Assembly (NCBI GenBank): GCA_019914995.1
Contig: CM034134.1
Coordinates: forward strand, 204,145-268,144
Length of the DNA: 64,000 nucleotides
Source of the DNA: Acanthochlamys bracteata
Lineage: Eukaryota > Streptophyta > Magnoliopsida > Pandanales > Velloziaceae
Direction of reading: 5' to 3'
Position 1 is the stretch's first letter, and every line of letters begins with the position of its first letter. The translations under genes and the position numbers were made by a program. Below, in pieces: positions 37,129 through 48,300 of this stretch. The notes under the pieces were generated by a model. That model was given only the letters and a program-made list of their open reading frames with translations. It searched no databases and was not told the origin of the DNA.

Positions 37129-37695
37129 ATGAGACCTTTCTACTATTTACTGCTTCCTCTTCTTATTCTCTTCACCTCCGTCGCCGGCGCCGTTGGTAGC
37201 CGTTCGCTTCCCCGTGGAACTAACATCCCAACTCAGCCTCCGGTAGCTTCAAGTTCGGTAGGCTCTATGTGTTCTCAAGCGCGTTATCCCGATCTATGCA
37301 TTCGAACTCTGGCGCCAGCTCATTCTGGGGCGAAGACGACGTCGTTAGAGTCTCTGACTAAGTCTGCTACCACCGCAGCTCTTCGTTCAGCTTACAGGCT
37401 TACTAAAGACCGATCTGCCTCCGTTTGCTCTCAGCTGCTAGCAGATGCTGCTGTGAAGCTCGACGGAACAGTTAAAGCCATTGCGAATCTTCCAGCTGCT
37501 AACAGACAGTACATGTCCCGGCTTATTGATTGTCGGACTTGGGCTAGCGCTGCGCTCACTGACGTCGACATGTGTATTCAGATGTTGAACGGCGGCGGTA
37601 TCGTGGCCAAAGTTACTGAGACGTCGCAGCTTGCTAGCAATGCGCTTTACTTGATCACCAGGCTGACTTCTGCTTCTGCCGGCCGGCATCATTAA
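37129..37695 (+). CDS. Secreted invertase/pectin methylesterase inhibitor-like protein, 188 aa
   Basis: Single exon. Residues 1-23 form a signal peptide (MRPFYYLLLPLLILFTSVAG), so the product goes to the apoplast. The PMEI domain (four-helix bundle) follows, with the paired N-terminal cysteines in SMCSQARYPDLCIRTL, then a later Cys pair in SVCSQLLADA and LIDCRTWASAALTDVDMC. WASAALTDVDMC corresponds to the family signature WxSAAL(T/S)xxxTC. Family members inhibit either cell-wall/vacuolar invertase or pectin methylesterase, and sequence alone does not say which. The length is normal. The gene stands alone between AT-rich spacers. Confidence 0.9.
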   Translation: MRPFYYLLLPLLILFTSVAGAVGSRSLPRGTNIPTQPPVASSSVGSMCSQARYPDLCIRTLAPAHSGAKTTSLESLTKSATTAALRSAYRLTKDRSASVCSQLLADAAVKLDGTVKAIANLPAANRQYMSRLIDCRTWASAALTDVDMCIQMLNGGGIVAKVTETSQLASNALYLITRLTSASAGRHH

Positions 37696-38302
37696 CAACA
37701 AGTCTTATTTCATCGACTCCAAAAGAAATGAGTTAGTCTAGTTAATTAATCATGGTTAAGTTAGTAAGGTCTAGTGTATCTTTGTATGTGGAAGAATGTA
37801 ACATAAGTAGAAAAGTAGGGAGTTTTGAATCACTTCATGTATTTCTTTTACAGTGTGTTTCTTTTATAGTAAGTGACATTCTGAATAACGATTTCTTTTT
37901 TAAGTGAGTTACAGAAAATAAAATTTTAATATTTAGGATATATTTTACTTTGTAGAAAGTGAGTTTCATAAAATTGAGCTCGACATCATTGAATTTGATA
38001 AAAATATATTAAAAATTGAGTTAATGAGCTCGAAATTATTTCATAAACTAATTAGGTGGGAGAAAGTGAGTTCCAAACGAGCTCTTAGTTTGAGTAGCAT
38101 TGATATCAAACAACTTTGTATGATACATATCATTACTTGAATTTAAAATTTCTCTATACATTATATTATAAATTCATAAACCAATCAATGAAATTATAAT
38201 TAATTATAACTACCGACTTAATTAAGGTGAATTTAATTAGTCAATCCAACTCATGCTACAAATTTAAGATTATCTCTCTAACTCTAACTTCGACTTCTCT
38301 TA

Positions 38303-38534
38303 GGGCGTGTTTCAAACGCCTGTAATTCTATTTAATAGTTCATATGCAGAATTTTAGTTCCAACTTTTTTATTTGCACACTTTCGAATACAATTATATCT
38401 TTCAATTTTCAACACACTTTTAAAAACTATTAAAACACAAATACTGAACTCTACTTTTACTTTATTTTTCAAAAAATTCTACTTTCTACTTTTCACTTTC
38501 ACGAAACTCAGTTACGAATATTTGAAACACACCC
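38303..38534 (+). mobile_element. Family B Tourist-like MITE, 232 bp
   Basis: Ends GGGCGTGTTTCAAACG and ATTTGAAACACACCC are near-perfect inverted repeats, flanked by TTA on both sides, the canonical PIF/Harbinger target duplication. Interior blocks include TTTATTTGCACACTTTCGAA, TTTTCAACACACTTTTAAAA and CACGAAACTCAGTTACGAAT. Confidence 0.8.
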
Positions 38535-38734
38535 TTAGTAAAAATAGATTGATTATGACAAGAGTTTTTTGAAGTCAATGTGGTTTAACATCACACACAC
38601 TTATCTAATCTCCGTATAAACAACATAACAAATACACATCCTAAAATATAACATACGTATACGTCAACTAATTCAACTCTTATATATAGGTTTAAGCTCG
38701 AAACTATATTTTAATTACATATGACACTAGAAAT

Positions 38735-38990
38735 TTTAGAAATATTTGGATGTGATTTTTTTAAAAGAATTTTTCTAAAATCAAAAATATTTTGAATATT
38801 TTCAAAAAATGAGCTCTATATTGTTCATCTTAAAAAATAATAGAAATAATTAATAATATAGATTTATGATATAAAATTTTTTGTACTTTTTATATTTAAA
38901 AAAATTCTGTAGAATACTATAGAATATTATTTAAAAAATGAAATAAAAAAGAATTGAAAAGTATTTTCAGATGCCGCATACGACTATATT
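38735..38990. mobile_element. Family C MITE-like element
   Basis: Left part AATATTTGGATGTGATTTTT, core AATATTTTCAAAAAATGAGC and TAATAATATAGATTTATGAT, right part AAAAGTATTTTCAGATGCCG. The layout matches other family C copies. Ends are decayed. Confidence 0.45.
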
Positions 38991-39526
38991 TTTGGGCTTT
39001 TAAGTTCAAAAAAGTGATGCATAGTATTTATATAAAATTTTGAAAATTATGAGTAAATTATAAGTCATAAAAAAAAAATTTCATAAAGCTTTACTATTTT
39101 AGCTATTTTAAACATTGCCAAAGTAGTAGAGTACTTTTGAATCTGACGAGTTCGGAAAACGACTAAAAATTTAGGTTCGTTAAAATGTTAGCATCTTGTC
39201 CTGCATGAACATTTGCAGGTCCAGAAAAAAGCTTTTCAATATAAAAAATTTGCGTACCTTCGGTGGGTAGTCTGCCATTGTTCATGATTTTCTTCAGAAG
39301 CGCTTTTTTGATCAGTTAGGTTCCTGGTAAACAACTTTACAAGCTATCCACATTTGATCCATAATAAATGTTGAATTAAAAATAAGTAAATTATCTCTAT
39401 ATTAAATAAAGATAAAAAAATTAATATACTAAAAAGTTTCATAATTCATTTGATTAAGTTTATTTTTGGATTGAATTAGATTTTCTACTATATGCATTGG
39501 ATACTTCTGATATATTATCTTGGTTA

Positions 39527-39821
39527 GTGCATTTTTAAATGTCCGTAACTGAGTTTCGTAAAAATAAAAAGTAGAAAGTAAAATTTTTTTAAAAATAAAG
39601 TGAAAGTGGAGTTCATTATTTGTGTTTAAATAGTTTTTGAAAGTATATTAAAAATTAAAAAATATAATTGTATTAGAAAGTGTGAAAATAAAAAAGTTAG
39701 AACTAAAGTTTGCATGTAAAAGTAGAGTTTTTAATTTTTTATATAATTAAAATATATGAACTATTCGGAACTCAAAATTTGATCAAAAAAAATAAAATTA
39801 CGTGGCGTTTAAAACACGCCC
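39527..39821 (-). mobile_element. Family B Tourist-like MITE, 295 bp, inverted relative to 38303
   Basis: Left end GTGCATTTTTAAATG, right end CGTTTAAAACACGCCC, flanked by TTA on both sides. The left 50 bp (GTAACTGAGTTTCGTAAAAA) is the reverse complement of the right end of the 38303 copy. It is about 60 bp longer than that copy, through extra sequence near its right side. Confidence 0.75.
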
Positions 39822-40129
39822 TTAGCTTCTCCACTATTGTATCTCCGACAATAGTTAACTCTCTATAATGTTTTTCTTCCAACAACTATAACGCCTTTTA
39901 GTTTGCCAACCATGTAGTTGCAAAACCCACTGAATAAAAAAAAAGCATAAATAAATCTGTTCTTGCTCTTGTGTTCGTGTTAACTCTTAGTTACGTACTT
40001 CGAGTTATTACAAGGGATGAATGCGCCATGCTGGAGAAGCAGGGCACGTGTTTCTTGGCGTGCATAATCCGGTAAGGTTGCCGCCGGTCACGCGTGCACT
40101 TCTTCTCCAGCCTGGACTCATTCCCTTCA

Positions 40130-41428
40130 ATCGAAACTCTTCTTTTGGTGCTTCAGATATAGCTGCTTAAAAATCTCCAGGTAAGTTTTCACAGATCGTA
40201 TGCAATGTTTTATGAAGAAGATAAGACTGCTTTTGCTTTCAAGAGCAGAAGCAGCGGAATCAACCAGTCGTTTGCATGCTTTCTGTTGCTGGATTTGATC
40301 GAGTTTGGATGGAATCCAGAGCTCAGAGAGAAGTATTTCAAAAACCATGACCGTGATTCATTCAAGAGAATGTCTCTTGCGCGCATCTTGGATCTCTTTC
40401 ATGCCATCTGTTTTTGCCAACTCTATCTTTTCGTTTTCATGAGATTGTTATTATGGTTGTTGTAAAGGTTTTGAAATAACCTGAGAAACTTTACTGTTTG
40501 AAATGGTGCCTTCTTCAATTGCTGACAATTTCGCGGGGAAATTCAGTCGATCGATGAGTCGATGCAATTGGAAGAACTTTGTCAGCCAAAGATTGGGACT
40601 TTATTCTTTTGCAGATGCCCGGAGATCTGCAAATTTGCTGCAAAGGTAAAAACCAAAACGACCGAAAAGCAAAGTCGCCAATTTTTCCATGTTTCTTATT
40701 ACCTGAGGCCTTTAACAAAGAGCTCCAACAGCAGCTGCTTCCCTCTGTGCTTCCACGGCTAATGTATCTTCGCAGGTTTAGTAAGTTAAGTTTAGCATTG
40801 TTAAAAATAATTTAGTCTCAAATTACTAATCAATAGTTCTGAAATGTTAACTATTTTTATTGTCATTTTAGTTTTGAGAAAAATTCTTAAGCTTTTTCAA
40901 GTAGGAAGCGAATCCCACGCGCGCGGTACTTTATTTTTTGAAGTTACCCTTACAGTTAAGATTGCAGATTTATTTTTTAAGCCCTTTGGCTCTGCACTGG
41001 CTTTTGATGAATTGCTTTTGGAAGACAATTCGGTTGAATCGGAAACTGCGATATGATCGGTGACGATTTTGATATCAGCAGCTTTCTGATTGATTTTTCT
41101 AAAACGTTGCATGTACCGAGAAGCAACTAACGCCTTCTCAGTAACATCAACGGACGTCGACGTTACCGTTGTTTCTTGATGATCATTATCAGAAGACGAC
41201 TGCAGAATATGCATCAAAATCACAAGGATTCTTACCGGCCGGGAAGAACAGGAACTGAATTGCCAGCTTTCGTTCATTCGATTTGTAGCTCGTTCGTCTT
41301 CGGATAACGAAACATAAGGTGGCGTGCGAAGAAGCCGTGGTCAGCCCAGAGGTCCGGCGTCGGATTTTCACGTCGGTGTTTATGTTATCCAGTAGCTTTA
41401 GCAGCACTCCCGCAGTAAGCGACGCCAT
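40130..41428 (-). pseudogene. Decayed DUF936 family gene
   Basis: Plant DUF936 proteins start MASLxPGVLLKLLxxMNxDVK. Here the minus strand from 41428 reads MASLTAGVLLKLLDNINTDV, then the expected GEHRSxLLQVxxIVPAL block is missing and the rest is scattered over all three frames: TPDLWADHGFF in one, TYVSLSEDE in the second, SVPVLPGRKNPCD back in the first. A middle segment at 41195-40897 is open (ALVASRYMQRF, then VPRAWDSLPT followed by a stop). The C-terminal domain follows after a gap: EDTLAVEAQREAAAVGAL near 40775-40720, KFADLRASAKE with an in-frame TAA then SPNLWLTKFFQLHRLID near 40640-40555, and ESRSWFLKYF near 40350. Exon order matches an intact gene, so this is a unitary or duplicated pseudogene, not a processed copy. 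Family assignment is firm; function of DUF936 proteins is little known. Confidence 0.8.
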
Positions 41429-41658
41429 TTTAAATTTACCTGCTGCTATGCTATTGGAATTGAAGAACAAGGACGACAAATTTATTAGCAATCGATTTGA
41501 GAAGAAAATTGAAACAGGAGTTATAACTACGTACTGCTGTCTCTTGCCTTTCAAGGTAATACTTGGGTTCAAAAAAGTGGAACCTTCCAAAACAACACCA
41601 ATTGAGCCACTTTCTATCCTATTCATGACGAAGATGACAATAATATTCTCTACACTTT

Positions 41659-41910
41659 GGGCGTGTTTATCAACACCCCAAATTTACTTTTTTTTAACTC
41701 AATTTCAATATAAATTACATACAAAAATTAAAATAAAGTTTTTTTATTAATAAATTATTTTTAAAAAATTTAATTAAAAAACTTATTATAAATATTAAAT
41801 TAATATATAATTTTATTTTTTATTAAATATTTTTAATTTTTAATTTAATTTTTTCAATTGATTTTCAGAAAATTTATTTCATCCACTTTATCTACGAGAT
41901 AAACACGCCC
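41659..41910. mobile_element. Family A Tourist-like MITE, 252 bp
   Basis: Perfect 13-bp inverted repeats GGGCGTGTTTATC and GATAAACACGCCC, flanked by TTT on both sides. Interior AACACCCCAAATTTACTTTT matches the copies at 22348 and 35384. It lies 230 bp upstream of the DUF936 pseudogene start, in what would have been its promoter. Confidence 0.8.
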
Positions 41911-43242
41911 TTTGTGTATTACAAACTGCGTTGGTATTGCTTTTTTTTTAAAAAATTATTTATAAACATGTTACATATTTATTTATAAATATTTTAAGTA
42001 ATTTATTTAAATTTAAAAAGTATAAAAAACTTTTATATTGTAAAATTTTATTATGATTTATTTTTATTTTTTCAAAAATTCAACTTATTTTTAAAGTAAA
42101 ATAAAAATACTTTTAAAAATTCATCTTTCATAAACATTTTAAATATTTTCTTACTTACTTCACCGTAAATTAATTCGAAAATAATTTTTTTCTCACTAAA
42201 AATTTCTTTTATATTTTTATTTAATAAATTTATTCTTAAAATTTTAATTCTTATTTATTTTTCAGAAACTTATTTTTAAATAAATAAATACGCTCATAAA
42301 GTCTAATCATAATACATGGATTCAATTTAAACTTAACATATAAATTATATGGTTCATGACTAAAATGGTTTGTGAGGCGAGTGGCAAACAGTGTGGCTTT
42401 TGCTTGCTTGGTTTGCAAAATTATCATTTTCCATGAGGTGAACATTCATCTCATCCTCTATGACAATAACATTCTATCAAACTTTATTGCTTTTGAAAAA
42501 ATAGTTTTATGAAAGGAAAAACTTTTTCATCTAATTTTGAAAATAAGCTATATAGTTTCTTATCTAAAAAATAATAAAAATAAATACTAATAAGATTTTA
42601 TTACGTTAAATTTTTTTATATTCTAAAATTCTAAATAAATTATATAAAAAATTATAAAAAATATAAATCGAAAAATTAAAGAGCTATTTTTTGATAACGT
42701 AATGCCAAACAATTCTTGAAAAAATTTGACAGTTATTATAATACTGCTTTCATTTTTAAAAACTTTTTTATTTTTAAATAAATTTTGACAGTATTATATA
42801 TTTTGTTAAAATTTTTAAAATCATAAACAATTATTAATTGTACAATTTTTATGTATATAATTTTTATTATTTTTTAAATAAAAAGTAAGCTCTATTTAAA
42901 ATATTTTTTTTACTAGAAATTTTTTATTTATAAATACTCCTAAATGTCACCTGGTTTAGACTCGCCATCGTAAATACCTATGCAAAATTAGCAAGACTTG
43001 TTTATTTTGCCGTAAGTAATCCAAAAATAACTTTATTTAGCCAAAAAAATAATTTTTATGATTTATTATGCTTATTTATATAATTTTATTTTTACAAACT
43101 CACTTTACAAGTTTACATGACCACTTCGAAAAACATATTCTTTTACAAAACTAGAAAAAAAATTAACTACCAACAAAAAATAATTGCGTCTAAGAAACTT
43201 CAAAACACAAAAACAACTTTTATTTACATGAAAGCAAGGCTA
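41911..43242. other. AT-rich intergenic region
   Basis: No gene is seen. A family C copy runs from about 42470 to 42715 (GCTTTTGAAAAAATAGTTTT at the left, ATTTTTTGATAACGTAATGC at the right), followed by a more decayed, inverted copy to about 42930. The final 150 bases are probably the 3' UTR of the minus-strand gene ending at 43243. Confidence 0.5.
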
Positions 43243-44157
43243 TCAAGCAACTACAAATTTTCCATCCATGAAGCTTCTTCTTGTATGGATCAACTTGTTT
43301 GAATAAACTGACTTCCATTTTTTCTCCACAGATTCCGCACTTTCGAATTCTTTCGATTTCTTCATGAATTGGAACAACTTCATCAAACCTTTCGTTTCAT
43401 TCTTGTTTCGCGATTCCGTAAGCAGAGCAGGTCTTTCAACAATCCCCCATTTCTTCCTTGTTCCTGCATGTTCATCTACAGGTTCAGGAACACTCATGGA
43501 TTGTTCTGAAACATCCTTCGCTCCGCCGTAACTTGCAGACCTTCTACTCCTTGTTGTTTTTGCTGTTTTTAGTGACTGCTTTGGTTGCTGCTGGTGGATG
43601 ATGCCGTCTCCATTAGTGGCACTAGTAGTAGAGCTATTGCTTCGAGCGAAACGAATTGATTGTTTTGAATTTGAATTCGATCGAGCAGGAGGAGCAGTTC
43701 TACGCTCTGCTGCTTGTTTTGTTGATGATGATGAAGATAAACTTCGACTAGGTATAAGCTTTCTTGATCCTGCAACACTTGAAGCAGCAGCAGCATCAGA
43801 AGAAGAAGTGTTGTTGATCGTAGACGATTTATCATTACGATAAAATTTCGTAAAACTTTCAGAAAGGTGATGATCGTGATCGTTAGGATGGTATGAGATT
43901 TCAAGATTATGAAGCATGAGCTTCAGCTCAGAGGCTTTCTTCAACTTCTCCGATTGCTTCTGCTTCAACCTTGCGTCCCTCTTCTCCACGTACGCAGCAT
44001 AAAACCTTCCCTTGCCAACTTCTTCATCATCATCACTGGATTTTTTTGTGTTGAGAAACAAAGACATCTGTTCTGATAGAAGCCTTTCGAGTTCATGAAG
44101 CTCATTGAATTCCCCTGTTTTTGTTCCGATTTCAAGAACATCATCGCCGTTCTTCAT
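43243..44157 (-). CDS. Ser-rich basic protein with a short coiled-coil segment, 304 aa, function unknown
   Basis: Single exon. The ATG at 44157 (MKNGDDVLEIG) was chosen over an in-frame ATG at 44238, because the upstream part crosses a poly-A run and looks like leader. The N-terminal third is acidic then helical: LERLLSEQMSLFL followed by GRFYAAYVEKRDARLKQKQS, which resembles the RFYxxYxEKRDAKL segment of plant COP1-interacting-protein-like and related families. The middle is Ser/Thr/Arg/Gln-rich and disordered. The C-terminus is basic and helical (GLMKLFQFMKKSKEF, VEKKWKSVY). There are no membrane segments or catalytic motifs. A cytoskeletal or nuclear role is possible but is not shown. Confidence 0.8.
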   Translation of the reverse strand: MKNGDDVLEIGTKTGEFNELHELERLLSEQMSLFLNTKKSSDDDEEVGKGRFYAAYVEKRDARLKQKQSEKLKKASELKLMLHNLEISYHPNDHDHHLSESFTKFYRNDKSSTINNTSSSDAAAASSVAGSRKLIPSRSLSSSSSTKQAAERRTAPPARSNSNSKQSIRFARSNSSTTSATNGDGIIHQQQPKQSLKTAKTTRSRRSASYGGAKDVSEQSMSVPEPVDEHAGTRKKWGIVERPALLTESRNKNETKGLMKLFQFMKKSKEFESAESVEKKWKSVYSNKLIHTRRSFMDGKFVVA

Positions 44158-45310
44158 CGTTAATTCCCCTGCTTTTTTTTTTTTTGTGTGTTTTTCGAAT
44201 GAATGAGATGAATGAATTTCAATCAATTTAGTAAACACTAAGAATGAAATGAATCAAACGAGAAGACTTGCTCTTAGCAGTTGGTTGATTGAATGGGTCT
44301 ATGTAACTCGGCGCGAGTCAGAATTGACTTGGCTGGATCCAAGTTGGACCGCTGTTCCATTAGTCCAGCAATATTATTTTATTAATTTATATGATTAATA
44401 TTATTTTATTGAAAAGTTTTTTAAGAAATAAATTTAATTTTTGCCTTAAAAATGATAACAATATAAATATAATACAATTATTGATGATATGTTATATATT
44501 ATAAATTATTAACAATAAAAATTAAAATAATTTAATAAATAAAATTTTGAAATAAATATGTAAAATAATAGAAGTTTCTTATTTGAAAAGGAAATTGGTT
44601 GACTTTCTCGAAGCTTGACTGAACTAGAAAGGAATGTTGACTCTAGTGTCGCGGACATGCGTGAAACTATCATTATATGAATTACTAACTTTAATAAATT
44701 CGTATTTTAAATATTTGTAATTTTATTTTTTAAAATTCTAAATTTGAATAATTTATATAGTTTAATTATATAAAAAATTTAGAAGTTTATTTTTATATAT
44801 AAAACTTTAGTTTAATTTTTTTATTTATAAATTTTTAATATAATTATATTTTTAATTTTTAATATATTTTTAGAAACTATTGAAATATAAATATTAAACT
44901 CTATTTTCAATTATTTTTAAAAAATTATATTTTTTATTTTTTATTTATAAAATTAAATTATAGATATTTAAAATATGCACTAAAATTAATCAACTTTAGT
45001 TATCTCTTCAATTTTATCAAAAGAAATCTAAAATTTAAATAAATTCTGAAAAGCTTAAAAAACGCGATTCCTTTTCTTTACATTGTGAAACGCTCTCTTC
45101 TTCGTTTCCGTTTCGTCTTTCTGTTGTTGTTCTTGTCGTTATTGTTCGAACCGTTCTTTCATGGCGATCCAATTTTCACCAAAACCCTAAAACTCTCTCT
45201 CCACTCAATTCAAGATCGAATATTTCCTTCAATTCCATTCAAGTCGGTTTAAGAATCGAAGAAACTCGTAAAAAAAAATCGATCTTGATTCGAAAATTTC
45301 TCAACAAGCA
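44158..45310. other. Divergent promoter region between the Ser-rich protein and the propeller gene
   Basis: No coding sequence. It contains a decayed family B MITE (about 44699-44980). The 250 bases before 45311 are CT-rich (CTCTCTTCTTCGTTTCCGTT) and probably include the 5' UTR of the propeller gene. Confidence 0.55.
44699..44980 (+). mobile_element. Family B MITE, decayed
   Basis: Left end TTCGTATTTTAAATATTTGT, right end GATATTTAAAATATGCAC. The interior order (TATAGTTTAATTATATAAAA, TAATATATTTTTAGAAACTA, ATATTAAACTCTATTTTCAA) matches 58050 and 38303. The outer GGG is lost and no target duplication is visible. Confidence 0.6.
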
Positions 45311-48300
45311 ATGGAGTCAGGGCAGCACAAGAGATCGCTGCTTCGGTTACGGCTACGAGTTACAGCACGGCGGAGGGGAATCGGGTCCACGTCATCAGAA
45401 TCTTCAGAGAAAGCGGCGAGGCGGAGGAGAGAGTTGGAGGGTTTGGTGAATTCTGTGAAGAAGCTTCAGAGGAGAGAGATCGGTGCTGGGATTGGGAGCC
45501 ATGGTGTGAGACGTGGAACTGGGTGTGGTTGTGTTGGTGGTGCTGGAGCTATTATGCCGCCTAGGAGCTGCTCTGCTTCGGCCGCGCCGGAGAAGTTCAG
45601 AAATATACAGCTTCAGGTTTTCACTCCTCAAAACAAAATAAGTTCATCATTTATCGATTTGGTTGATTGAGAACTCACATTGTAGTTGTAATTATAGTAC
45701 GTCTGCTGAAATTTGTTTTTATTGGTTGTTGATTGATTGGTGGTTTATGATTATGTTTTTTGTGGTTAGTGACTTCGCCAGTTTCCTAGAAATCTTAAAA
45801 AGTGATCTTTTGGTGTTGATTGATGGACTTGTCGTTTAAGATTACTGGTTTTGAGAGACACATAGTAGTAGTAGTAGTAGTAGTTTTGTGGTTAGTGACT
45901 TCGCCAGTTTCCTAGAAATCTTAAAAGTGATCTTTTGGTGTTGATTGATGGACTTGTCGTTTAAGATTACTGGTTTTGAGATTCACATTGTAGTAGTAGT
46001 TGTAGTTTTTTTTTGTGGTTAGTGACTCCACCAGTTTCCTAGAAATTTTAGAAGTGATCTTTTGGTGTTGATTGATGGACTTGTGGTTTAAGATTACTGG
46101 TTTTGAGATTCACATAGTAGTAGTAATAGTAGGTTTTGTGGTTAGTGACTTCGCCAGTTTTCTAGAAATCTAAGAAGTGATTTTTGGTGTTGATTGATGG
46201 ACTTGTGGTTTAAGATTACAGGTTCTGAGATTCACATTGTAGTAGTAGTAGTTTTGTGGTTAGTGACTTCGCCAGTTTCATGCAGTTAATTAAAATGAAG
46301 AAGTTTGTTAAGAAGTTGGTGAGTATGTTCCAGCTAGTACCAGTTGCATTTGAGTTACTTTTTTCCTTATTTTGTATAGGATGATTACTGGTTTTGAGAT
46401 TCACATTGTAGTGGTAGTAGTTTTGTGGTTAGTGACTTCACCAGTTTCATGCAGTTAATTAAAGTGAAGAAATGTTAAGAAGTACACGACTGTGTTCCAG
46501 CTAGTACCAGTTGCATTTGACTTACATATTTCCTTATATGTATCGGATAGGTGTAAAACAATTGGCAGTGAACGGCTGTTATTTTCTTATCTTCTATTGT
46601 AACTTTGCAGGAAAAAGAATGGATTTAACATCGTAAAAAAGGAATACGACGTTATTGAAGCGGATTTGCTAGTTAAGATCTCCTTATTGTTAGTTCTGGA
46701 TGCATGCCCGCAGTATGGTTGGTTAGTGATAGTGGTAGGATTTCTGCTTTTCCTACTTGAGTACTCCAACATGAGGTCTGCGTGTAGTGCAACATGACTT
46801 AGATGATCCATTCATTAGTGCTTTCCCAATCATAGTCTTTTGAAAATTGATCGATATTGGTAGATAACTCCATTAGTTGTTTTTATGACAATGTTTTGGA
46901 ATCCCTTGCTTGTTGTGTGCTCCTGATTCGGAGTTTCTCTAGGTGGCGTTAACGCGTTTGGCATGGCGTTCCAAAGCTGCTTTTCAACTTTTTTCCATTT
47001 CACATTTTTTAATACATATTTTATAAGTATTTAGAAAATTTATTTAAAAATTTAGAAAGTGTAGAAAAATTCTACGTAATGAGATCTGTTTATTGCATAT
47101 TTTTATTATTTTTTTAGAAATAAAAAAAATAAAGCTCGTTTTTCAAAAAAGACAAGAATATCCTTCGTTCCAGAAAAGCTCCATTTCATAAGCAATCCCA
47201 AATGCCAGAGTGCTTATAGAATGGAGCTTTTTTGAAATATAGAGTTATTTTATTCTATTTTTGGAAAAGAGCTCTATTTTTAAAAAAAAAATTAAAATAA
47301 GCAATAATAAGATCTTGCAACGTAGAATTTTTTTATACTTTTAAAATTTTAAAATAAATTCTGTAGAATATTGTAGAAGATTTACTGGAAAACGTGAAAT
47401 AAAAAGGAGCTTTTCAAATGGAGTGAAACGGAATAACCAGTTTGTGGTTAGCTGGTGCCTACATCTGTTCAAAAGTTTGTATTTGGGTGATTTAGCATCA
47501 TGATAGTAATTGGATGAATGCTATGGTGCTGAGGAGATTATCGAAGGTGGGAACCTGTAGAATTGAAGTGGAACTAATTTTTGTATGAGTGTCTGCGTAA
47601 ATATGTTTTGATCTGAAGGTTAGAGGTGGCTGACCCGCTGTCCTTATTAAAATGCCAATTTGGTGGGGAATTTTGAGGAAAATTAGAATGGTCATGCCAC
47701 TCGAGTGCGTCTTTGGTTGCATTAGGTGATATAGATTGCTATTAATGGTGAACATAAACACTTAACCTGGAAATAACATTTCTATTTCTTATCTGAAAAG
47801 GAAATACTTAACATGGACTTTCTCATTTATATTTCTTGGTTAGGTAGTTTTTCTTTAGTTGATGTTATAGAAAACCTGAGGCTGTGAATGATTTTAAGGT
47901 GTTTTGTTCATTGTTTACCTCTTACAACTAGGTTCTAATATAGTTGGCAAACTTAAGCATTCTACGAAAATATCCAGATGATTTAAGAAAGCTTGGGTTC
48001 AATAGTGATCTGCTTAGGGATATTTGCAACTTTGAAGCCTCAAAATAGCTATTAGTTAATTCATCGATTATCTTCATACTGTCGTTAGGTTTCCTTGAAC
48101 CCTTTGTGTTTTTTTGACATTGCAGTACCTTGTTAGCGTTTATTCCATGGTCCTTGTCGTGTCTCTAACTACATACTATTCGAATAGAAGGTTCACTTAA
48201 CATATTTGACACGAAACAACAACTAGGCCTCATCCTTCTATTTTGGCTGCATGGATCTTTCTCGAAGTTGTGCTTTGTTGTGGAGTTTATATATTCTGCT

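Larger units (their letters stand above)
37696..40129. other. AT-rich intergenic region rich in MITEs
   Basis: Apart from about 150 bp of 3' UTR there is no gene. Two family B MITEs (38303-38534 and 39527-39821) in opposite orientation and a family C copy (about 38735-38990) occupy much of it. Another GTGAGTT-rich AT segment (37885-38100) may be an older relative of family A. Confidence 0.55.

Noticed and set aside
40205..40465. Plus-strand frame of 86 codons
   Set aside because: It overlaps the C-terminal remnant of the minus-strand DUF936 pseudogene and has no supporting features.
41319..41750. Plus-strand frame of 143 codons
   Set aside because: It is antisense to the DUF936 N-terminal remnant, whose homology is clear, and it runs into a MITE.
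43598..43843. Plus-strand frame of 81 codons
   Set aside because: Antisense shadow of the Ser-rich gene at 43243-44157.
45762..46440. CRISPR-like array
   Set aside because: The repeats are direct 125-bp units with no unique spacers and lie in a plant intron; they are a minisatellite.
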